Shown: positions 33,981 through 40,415 of the stretch, in pieces
How the letters are laid out: each line of letters begins with the position of its first letter
How positions within the stretch are numbered: position 1 is the first letter of the stretch
NCBI RefSeq assembly: GCF_000425285.1
Contig: NZ_AUDD01000012.1
Location: 1 to 64,000 of the forward strand
Direction of reading: 5' to 3'
Length of the DNA: 64,000 nucleotides
Source of the DNA: Acidipropionibacterium jensenii DSM 20535
GTDB lineage: Bacteria; Actinomycetota; Actinomycetes; Propionibacteriales; Propionibacteriaceae
The notes under the pieces: generated by a model
What the model saw: only the letters and a program-made list of their open reading frames with translations
Told to the model about the DNA's origin: nothing
Database searches by the model: none
Position numbers and translations under genes: made by a program

Positions 33981-34951
33981 GACTGCGCCCCCTCCAGGCC
34001 CGAGGACACCCGCAACCGCGGGTCGATGAGAATGACCAGGGTGTCCACCAGGAAGGTGATGAGCAGCACCAGCCCCACCAGGATCATCACGACGTCGGCG
34101 ACCACGGTGAGGTCCCGCAGGGAGACGGCGTCCAGCAGGTAGGAGCCCAGCCCGGGGATGACGAAGACCTGCTCCACGACGATCGCCCCGACCAGCAGGG
34201 TCGACAGCTGCAGGCCGACCACCGTCACCAGGCTGATCGAGGCGTTGCGCAGGCCGTGCCGGATCAGTGCGGGCCGCAGTCGCCAGCCGACCGCCCGGGC
34301 GGTTCGCAGATGGTCGTCGGCGAGGATGTCGATGAAGGCGCTGCGCACGTACCGGGCCAGCACCGCCGACTGCACGATCGCCAGGGCGCAGACCGGCAGC
34401 AGGAGATGGCGGAACCACTGCCAGGGGCTGTCCAGCAGCGGCGTGTAGCCGCCGGCCGGCAACCAGCCGAGGGTGACCGAGAAGAGCAGGATCAGCAGGA
34501 TCCCGGCCAGGAAGGCGGGGACGCTCATGAGGATCTGGGACGCCACCGAGACGACCAGACCACGCACCCTGCGCCGGTGCACGGCCGCGTAGATCCCGAC
34601 CGGGATGCAGGCCGCGATCGCCAGCGCCATGGCCCCGACGACCAGCCAGCCGGTCACCGCCAGTCGGGAGACGATCTCAGGGGCGATCGGTTCCCCGGTG
34701 ATCGCCGAGGCGCCCAGGTTCCCGCTCAGCAGGTGCCCCATCCAGTCCAGGTATCGGGCGGTGAGGGGTCGGTCCAGGCCGAGCTGGTGGCGCAGCGCGG
34801 TCGCCGCCGCGGGGTCGGCATTGGTGCCCAGCATCACCTGGGCGACGTCTCCGGGCAGCAGGTTGAGCAGGGCGAAGACGATGACCGAGGCGATCAGCAG
34901 GCTGATCAGCAGTTCGACCAGGGGGCGGGCCAGGCGCCGCAGCACAGTCAT
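33977..34951 (-). CDS. Peptide ABC transporter permease (DppB type)
   Basis: A 324-residue permease with six helices: LVELLISLLIASVIVFALLN at the start, the LGLDRPLTARYLDWMGHLLS loop typical of DppB/OppB, and the EAA loop ARAVGWRLRPALIRHGLRNA. The ATG at 34951 overlaps the stop of the binding-protein gene as ATGA. Confidence 0.93.
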   Translation of the reverse strand: MTVLRRLARPLVELLISLLIASVIVFALLNLLPGDVAQVMLGTNADPAAATALRHQLGLDRPLTARYLDWMGHLLSGNLGASAITGEPIAPEIVSRLAVTGWLVVGAMALAIAACIPVGIYAAVHRRRVRGLVVSVASQILMSVPAFLAGILLILLFSVTLGWLPAGGYTPLLDSPWQWFRHLLLPVCALAIVQSAVLARYVRSAFIDILADDHLRTARAVGWRLRPALIRHGLRNASISLVTVVGLQLSTLLVGAIVVEQVFVIPGLGSYLLDAVSLRDLTVVADVVMILVGLVLLITFLVDTLVILIDPRLRVSSGLEGAQS

Positions 34952-36441
34952 CGGGACTCCCGGACCGAGGTGAGGTCGAAGCTCAGGCTGGCGGCGTTGT
35001 GCTGCAGCCCGGTGACTCCGGCGCGGGTCACGGTGATCTTCGGCATCAGGTAGAGGAAGTCGCTGGCGGCGTCGTCGGCCAGCATGACGGAGGCCTGTCG
35101 CATCCTGGCGGTCGACTGGTCGGCGGGGCCGCTGATCGCCTGGCTCACCAACGCGCTGAAGGCGGGGTTGCGGTATCGCCAGTAGTAGGTGGGGCTGGCC
35201 CAGTTGACGATGTCGCGGGGCTCGACGTGGGCGATGACGGTCATGTCGTAGTCGGCGCGGGTGTAGACGACGTCGAGCCAGCGGGCCGGGAACTCCAGCT
35301 CGTCGGTGACCACCGTGATCCCGATCCGGGCCAGCATCGAGGTGATGACCCGGGTGGAGGCGGTGGCGTAGGGAAGGCTCGGGACCCTCAGTCGAAGGGT
35401 GAGGCCGTGGCCGTATCCGGCCTGCTTGAGCAGGGCGCGGGCGCGGGCGGGATCGTAGGGCCAGCGGGTCGACAGGTCGGTGTACCAGGGGTCGGTGGGT
35501 GGCACCATCGATCCGATCAGGGTGCCCTGGCCGTTGGAGACGACGTCCATCAGTCCCCGCCGGTCGATGGCCATCAGGATCGCCTGGCGGACCCGCCGGT
35601 CCGACAGCGCCCTGGTGGAGTTGTTGAGTCCGAGCACCACCTCGCCGTTGGTGGTGCCGCGCCACACGGTGAACCTGCTGGGGTCGGAGAACCGGGAGAG
35701 GGCCTGGGGGGTGGGCAGGTCGGTGACGACGTCGAGATCCCCCGACAGCAGGGCGGCGGTCTGCGAGGTGGGGTCGGAGTAGTAGCTGAACCGGATGCTG
35801 CGGACCTGGGGGCGCTCGTGCCAGGCCGTCGGGGAGACCTGGAGGTCGACCTCCTGGCCCGGTGAGAAGCCGGTGACCCGGTAGGGGCCCGAGCCGGCGG
35901 GGTGGACCGCGAGGTCTCGGGTGTGGGCCAGGTCGATGACCACCCCGGCGCTGCCCGCCAGGTTGTAGATCAGCAGGTTGTCGCGGTGGGCCAGTCTCAG
36001 CACCACCCGCTCCCCCTCGGCGTCGATCGACCGGATGGCCGAGAGCTGGGTCTGGAGCACCGGGCCGGACTTCTTGGAGCGCAGCAGGTTCAGGGAGGCC
36101 GCCACCGCGGCGGCGTCCACCCGGGCTCCGGAGGCGAACCGGGCCCGGTCGTCGAGGGTGAAGGTGTAGGTCAGCCCGTCGGGGCTCACCGTCCACTGCC
36201 GGGCGAGCAGGGGTCGCAGGGTGCCGGAGTCGTCGACCCTCACCAGGGTCTCGTAGACGTTGTAGAGCAGCACCTGGGGAATCGCCGCCGCGGTGTTGGA
36301 GACCAGGTCGAGGGTCGCCGGGGCCGCCGTTGCCCCGATCACCAGGGTGCTCTGCGGCCGCTCGGGGGAGCAGCCCGCCAGACCGGTCAGTGCCAGCGCG
36401 GCGGCACCGATCACCGCGACCGCCCGCAACAGTCTTCCCAT
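34948..36441 (-). CDS. Peptide ABC transporter substrate-binding lipoprotein
   Basis: A 497-residue SBP_bac_5 family protein and first gene of the operon. A signal peptide ends in the lipobox LTGLAGC (Cys about residue 23), so it is anchored on the outer face of the membrane. PATLDLVSNTAAAIPQVLLY and VRQAILMAIDRRGLM are family motifs. Such proteins bind peptides, nickel chelates or sugars, and the ligand cannot be read here. GGAAGGAGG lies six bases before ATG 36441. Position 1 in an operon with four coupled genes suits its higher demand. Confidence 0.92.
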   Translation of the reverse strand: MGRLLRAVAVIGAAALALTGLAGCSPERPQSTLVIGATAAPATLDLVSNTAAAIPQVLLYNVYETLVRVDDSGTLRPLLARQWTVSPDGLTYTFTLDDRARFASGARVDAAAVAASLNLLRSKKSGPVLQTQLSAIRSIDAEGERVVLRLAHRDNLLIYNLAGSAGVVIDLAHTRDLAVHPAGSGPYRVTGFSPGQEVDLQVSPTAWHERPQVRSIRFSYYSDPTSQTAALLSGDLDVVTDLPTPQALSRFSDPSRFTVWRGTTNGEVVLGLNNSTRALSDRRVRQAILMAIDRRGLMDVVSNGQGTLIGSMVPPTDPWYTDLSTRWPYDPARARALLKQAGYGHGLTLRLRVPSLPYATASTRVITSMLARIGITVVTDELEFPARWLDVVYTRADYDMTVIAHVEPRDIVNWASPTYYWRYRNPAFSALVSQAISGPADQSTARMRQASVMLADDAASDFLYLMPKITVTRAGVTGLQHNAASLSFDLTSVRESR

Positions 36442-36610
36442 GGCATCCTCCTTCCCGTTCTGGTGGGCCATGAGCCTACGCATCCCGTGGGCCTTCACCG
36501 ACCGAGTCCTCACCCGAGGGACCGCATTCATCGCGCACGGCGGCAATCTTGCGAGACCGGCCGCCGATCTTGGTCGGTTCCCACAATGACTCCGAGGACC
36601 GGGCCCGGCA

Positions 36611-36624
36611 GGGAACGCGTTTCC
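36611..36624. promoter_or_regulatory. Palindrome resembling a LacI-type operator
   Basis: GGGAACGCGTTTCC has a perfect AACGCGTT core and one mismatched pair, like operators of LacI-family repressors. It lies 170 bp upstream of the ABC operon start, just after the M50-type gene. The rest of 36442-36646 shows no gene. No LacI-type regulator is present in the window. Confidence 0.3.
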
Positions 36625-36646
36625 AGGGACAGGGTCTGCGAGTCCG

Positions 36647-37390
36647 TCACCGCAGCGCACCACCGAGCAGCGGACCGAGGGGTCCGGCCAGGGCGCGCCA
36701 GGCCCACCAGCTGCATGCGGCCACCGGCACCGCCATGACGAGGCACCACAGCGCCGCCGGGACGCCGGTGAGGCGGGCCAGCGCTCCCGGATCCTGGTCG
36801 CGATCGCCGTGCACGGCCACCGCCACCAGGTGTCGCCAGGCGCCGACCACCAGCACCGCGCCCAACCACACCACCGCGGCGGCCGACCACCGAGGGGTTC
36901 CGCTCCACCACAGCGCGCCGACGGCGGCGGCCAGGGCCACCACCCAGGCCATCGTGAACAGGGAGCGCACCCGCACCAGCACGCCGAGGAGGATCAGCAG
37001 GACCGCCAGCAGCACCGCACCGGCATGACCGCCGACCGCCGCCTGGATGGCTGCCGCACCCACCAGGGCGGGCATCGGGTAGCCGGCCACCGCGGTGAGC
37101 ACCACGGCAGGCCCGTGGCGTCGTCCCACGGTGACGGTGTGTCCCGACATGTCGGGGCTGATGACGAATCCCGAGAAGCGGCGCCCGCACAGCAGACCGA
37201 CCCCGGCGTGGCCCAGCTCGTGGACCAGGGTCACGACCGGCCGGATCACCCGCCAGACCGGTGGCACCAGGACGCTCAGCACGGCCAGCGCCAGGGCGCC
37301 GGGCGGCCACCCCGGGACCACCGGCCGGCCGGCGCCGATCGTGGCGCCCAGCCGTACCAGCAGCGCATCGAGCAGACCTCTCCAGTTCAC
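36647..37390 (-). CDS. M50-type membrane metalloprotease-like protein
   Basis: A 247-residue membrane protein with about six helices. The zinc motif HELGH is seen in VTLVHELGHAGVGLLCGRR near residue 57, as in the M50B group that includes site-2-like proteases. The rest (SGFVISPDMSGHTVTVG, AVVLTAVAGYPMPALVGAA) matches actinobacterial M50-family proteins of unknown substrate. The start is a GTG at 37390 with little ribosome-site support. It precedes the ABC operon by 205 bp on the same strand. Confidence 0.8.
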   Translation of the reverse strand: MNWRGLLDALLVRLGATIGAGRPVVPGWPPGALALAVLSVLVPPVWRVIRPVVTLVHELGHAGVGLLCGRRFSGFVISPDMSGHTVTVGRRHGPAVVLTAVAGYPMPALVGAAAIQAAVGGHAGAVLLAVLLILLGVLVRVRSLFTMAWVVALAAAVGALWWSGTPRWSAAAVVWLGAVLVVGAWRHLVAVAVHGDRDQDPGALARLTGVPAALWCLVMAVPVAACSWWAWRALAGPLGPLLGGALR

Positions 37391-37452
37391 CCGTCCATGA
37401 TGGCGCGAGCACCTGGCAGGTCCGGACAGGTCGGGTCCGCCGGGCCCACGAT

Positions 37453-37481
37453 TTGCCCTTGTGGTGCCCGGACGGTAGTGT
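37453..37481 (+). promoter_or_regulatory. Promoter of the first initiator tRNA
   Basis: TTGCCC (37453-37458), 17-bp spacer, TAGTGT (37476-37481), ending 12 bp before the tRNA. Confidence 0.65.
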
Positions 37482-37493
37482 TTCCTCTTGCGA

Positions 37494-37567
37494 CGCGGGG
37501 TGGAGCAGCTCGGTAGCTCGCTGGGCTCATAACCCAGAGGTCACAGGTTCAAATCCTGTCCCCGCTA
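37494..37567 (+). tRNA. Initiator tRNA-fMet (CAT), copy 1
   Basis: A 74-nt cloverleaf CGCGGGG...CCCCGC-T-A. Three consecutive G-C pairs below the anticodon loop (GGGCTCATAACCC) and the C1/T72 mismatch are initiator hallmarks; an elongator would have a pair at 1-72. CCA is not encoded. A strong terminator follows 8 bp later. Confidence 0.96.
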
Positions 37568-37575
37568 CGAGGAAG

Positions 37576-37615
37576 ACAGATATCCCGGTGCCAGAGATGG
37601 CACCGGGATATCTGT
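37576..37615 (+). terminator. Terminator of tRNA-fMet copy 1
   Basis: ACAGATATCCCGGTGCC / GGCACCGGGATATCTGT, a 17-bp perfect stem with loop AGAGAT. Confidence 0.85.
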
Positions 37616-37670
37616 GTCTCGGCGCAGTGGTGGTCGAACTCGTGGTCCCGGTCGCCCGGCCTCGGCGAGT

Positions 37671-37700
37671 TTGTGTCGGGCAGGGCCCGCGTGCAACAAT
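37671..37700 (+). promoter_or_regulatory. Promoter of the second initiator tRNA
   Basis: TTGTGT (37671-37676), 18-bp spacer, AACAAT (37695-37700), ending 11 bp before the second tRNA. It is weaker by consensus than that of copy 1. Confidence 0.5.
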
Positions 37701-37711
37701 GTCGGGGCCGA

Positions 37712-37785
37712 CGCGGGGTGGAGCAGCTCGGTAGCTCGCTGGGCTCATAACCCAGAGGTCACAGGTTCAAATCCTGTCCCCGCTA
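37712..37785 (+). tRNA. Initiator tRNA-fMet (CAT), copy 2
   Basis: Identical to copy 1 over all 74 nt, 218 bp downstream. It has its own promoter-like sequence and terminator. The identity between copies extends only a few bases either side (CGA before, CGAGGA after). Confidence 0.96.
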
Positions 37786-37794
37786 CGAGGAGAA

Positions 37795-37832
37795 CACAGG
37801 TCCCGGTGCCAGAGATGGCACCGGGACCTGTG
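37795..37832 (+). terminator. Terminator of tRNA-fMet copy 2
   Basis: CACAGGTCCCGGTGCC / GGCACCGGGACCTGTG, a 16-bp perfect stem, again with loop AGAGAT. Compared with copy 1, ATAT in the stem has become GG-type pairs on both arms. Confidence 0.85.
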
Positions 37833-37919
37833 CATGTCCGCCGTTCCGTGGCGCTCTCCCGGGACCCGGAGGCCGGTCCCCAGGCCGCAAGTCAGCGGCC
37901 GGGGCCCAGCGGCCGCAGA

Positions 37920-40352
37920 TCAGCGCTGGAACCTCCCCCACCTCGAGCCGATCTCGTCCCACACCTTCCGGCCCGAACCGATCAGGGTGTCGACCAAGTC
38001 CCGGCCGAGACCGGCCGCCCCTCCCACCGAGCGACGAAGAATGTCGTCGGGCGCCCCGTTGAGCACATCGACCAGAACCGGAACCGCCTCGGGCGGCACC
38101 ACTCCCGCCGACAGGGCGGGCAGATTCCTCAGCGGCAACTCGTCGACGGTGTGCTCCATCATCCGGCGGAACCTCGGGTCGGGCTGGCTGGCCGCCACCC
38201 GCCGCATGATCATCGCGTGGATCGCAGCGCCCACCGGATGGCTGCGGGTCTCGCGCAGCACCGAGGTCGCGGTGAACGGACGGGCGGGCGGCTCGGCCGG
38301 CACCGGCCTGCCCAGCCGGGCGGCGAAGGCCTCCTCGGATGCCGCCACCAGCGGCGTCCAGGCCTTCTCGGCGGCGTGGTCGACACCTCCGGTGACCCGC
38401 AGTTCGCGGACCTCGACGATCTGCTGGCAGGATCGCGCCACCTCGACGCTGAAGGCGCCCGAGGGGACCCGCCAGTCATGGTCATCGACGTCCCAGAAGG
38501 CCAGCTCGCGGGCCTCGACGCCCACCTCCACCCGCCGGGTCTGCCCCGCGGTCAGATGGACCTTCGCGAAGCCGGCCAGCCATCGTCTCGGACGGGAGGT
38601 GATCCCGGTGCGGTCGGCCAGATACACCTGCACGACGTCGTCGCCGGCCCGGGAACCGACGTTGGCGACCTCGAGGCTCACCGAGAAACCCTCCCCGGCG
38701 GTGATGTCGGTGGCGCTCAGCGCGACCTCCCGCCACTCGAAGTGGGTGTAGGACAGCCCGTGCCCGAAGCAGAATGCCGGGGTGATCGACTCGGTGGTGG
38801 TGTGCCGGTAGCCGACCGCAGGCCCCTCCCGGTACTGCACCAGATGGCCGGTCCCGGGGAACCATCGGTCGGACGCCACCTCGGACAGATCATGGGGCCA
38901 GGTCTCGGCCAACCGGCCGCCCGGGTCGACGTCGCCGACCAGCACATCGGCCAGCGCCGCTCCCCCGGCCTGACCGCCCAGACCTGCCAGCACGACGGCT
39001 CCGGCCCGGTCCGCCCAGGGAAGTGAGACCGGAGAGCCGGAGCAGACCACCACCGCGGTGTGCGGGTTGGCGGCCAGCACCGCGCGCACCAGGGCGTCGT
39101 GCTGGGCGGGGAGGTCCAGCCCGGTGCGGTCGTATCCCTCCGACTCCATCTCCTCGGGCAGCCCGACGACCACCACTGCGGCGTCGGCGTCACCGGCCCG
39201 TTCGGCGGCCTCGGCGACCAGGACCGCGTCGGTGCGATGGTCGTCGGGGTCGTATCCGCGCGCGTAGCTCACCTGGAGGTTCTTGGTCCTCAACCCCTCC
39301 AGCAGTCCGGTGACCCTGGTGGGGTTCACCTGGGAGGACCCCGCTCCCTGGAACCGCGGGCGCGCCGCGAAGGCGCCGATCAGCGCGACCCGGGCCCCGG
39401 GGGCCAGCGGAAGGACGCCGTCGTTGGCGGCCAGCACGGTTCCGGCGGCCGCGGCCCGGCGGGCCAGACGGTCGTGCTCGACCACCGGCAGCTCGGTCAC
39501 CGGCGGCGGGCTCACCCGGTCGGCCAGATCGGCGACCCGCTGGGCCGAGGTGGCCACCGCCTCGGCCGACAGGCGTCCCGATCGCACGGCCGAGGCCACC
39601 GACCGGTCGAATGCGCCGTGGCTGGAGGGCATCTCCAGGTCCAGGCCGGCCTCCAGGGCGGCGACCCGGTCCCAGACCGCCCCCCAGTCGCTCATCACCA
39701 GTCCGTCGAATCCCCACTCTCGGCGAAGGGTGTCGGTCAGCAGGGCCGCGTCGGTGGTCGCCGCGGTGCCGTTGATCTGGTTGTAGGAGGCCATCACGGC
39801 GGCCGGCCTGGCCCGCCGCACGACGGTCTCGAAGGCCGCCAGATAGATCTCGTGAAGGGTCCGCTCGTCGACCACGGCGTCCACGCACAACCGCATGGTC
39901 TCCTGGTTGTTGACCGCGAAGTGCTTGACGCAGGCGCCGACCCCTCGGCCCTGGATGCCGCCGATGACCGCGGCGGCCAACTCGCCGGCCACCACCGGGT
40001 CCTCCGAGAGGTACTCGAAGTTGCGCCCACCGAGGGGATGGCGCTTGATGTTGATCCCCGGCCCCAGGATCACATCGACCCCTCGCACACCGGCCTCCAC
40101 GGCCAGGGCGCCACCGATCTCCGCCGCCAGATCCCGGTCCCAGCTGGATCCGAGCACCACCGCGGTCGGGAAGCAGGTCGCCGGCAGCGACCCGCCCTCC
40201 TGATCGGGCACCCGCAGACCGCCCGGCCCGTCGGACAGTCGCAGCGGCCGCAGTCCGGTCCCGGTGGACGCCTCGGTGTGCCAGTCGTCGGCTCCCGACA
40301 GCAGCCGGATCTGGTCGGTGAGGGGCAGGTCATGGACGTCAGCCGATGTCAT
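37920..40352 (-). CDS. Glycoside hydrolase family 3 (beta-glucosidase type)
   Basis: An 810-residue GH3 enzyme. The TIM-barrel holds ILGPGINIKRHPLGGRNFEY, CVKHFAVNNQET and the nucleophile Asp in LVMSDWGAVWD near residue 225; the second domain (VALIGAFAARPRFQGAGSSQ) and a fibronectin-III-like domain (VSLEVANVGSRAGDDVVQVY) follow. The last 130 residues are an extension common in actinobacterial homologues. No signal peptide, so it cleaves imported oligosaccharides in the cytoplasm. The substrate may be beta-glucosides or xylosides. ATG 40352 is 6 nt after TAGGGT, suggesting a leaderless message. No sugar transporter lies next to it. Confidence 0.92.
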   Translation of the reverse strand: MTSADVHDLPLTDQIRLLSGADDWHTEASTGTGLRPLRLSDGPGGLRVPDQEGGSLPATCFPTAVVLGSSWDRDLAAEIGGALAVEAGVRGVDVILGPGINIKRHPLGGRNFEYLSEDPVVAGELAAAVIGGIQGRGVGACVKHFAVNNQETMRLCVDAVVDERTLHEIYLAAFETVVRRARPAAVMASYNQINGTAATTDAALLTDTLRREWGFDGLVMSDWGAVWDRVAALEAGLDLEMPSSHGAFDRSVASAVRSGRLSAEAVATSAQRVADLADRVSPPPVTELPVVEHDRLARRAAAAGTVLAANDGVLPLAPGARVALIGAFAARPRFQGAGSSQVNPTRVTGLLEGLRTKNLQVSYARGYDPDDHRTDAVLVAEAAERAGDADAAVVVVGLPEEMESEGYDRTGLDLPAQHDALVRAVLAANPHTAVVVCSGSPVSLPWADRAGAVVLAGLGGQAGGAALADVLVGDVDPGGRLAETWPHDLSEVASDRWFPGTGHLVQYREGPAVGYRHTTTESITPAFCFGHGLSYTHFEWREVALSATDITAGEGFSVSLEVANVGSRAGDDVVQVYLADRTGITSRPRRWLAGFAKVHLTAGQTRRVEVGVEARELAFWDVDDHDWRVPSGAFSVEVARSCQQIVEVRELRVTGGVDHAAEKAWTPLVAASEEAFAARLGRPVPAEPPARPFTATSVLRETRSHPVGAAIHAMIMRRVAASQPDPRFRRMMEHTVDELPLRNLPALSAGVVPPEAVPVLVDVLNGAPDDILRRSVGGAAGLGRDLVDTLIGSGRKVWDEIGSRWGRFQR

Positions 40353-40358
40353 GGCCCC

Positions 40359-40364
40359 ACCCTA
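40359..40364 (-). promoter_or_regulatory. -10 box for a leaderless GH3 transcript
   Basis: TAGGGT on the minus strand, 6 nt before ATG 40352. Confidence 0.45.
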
Positions 40365-40415
40365 TGCGCCGTGCGGTGCCCGGGAGCGGTCCTCAGGGCC
40401 GATACCCCGGCGTCC

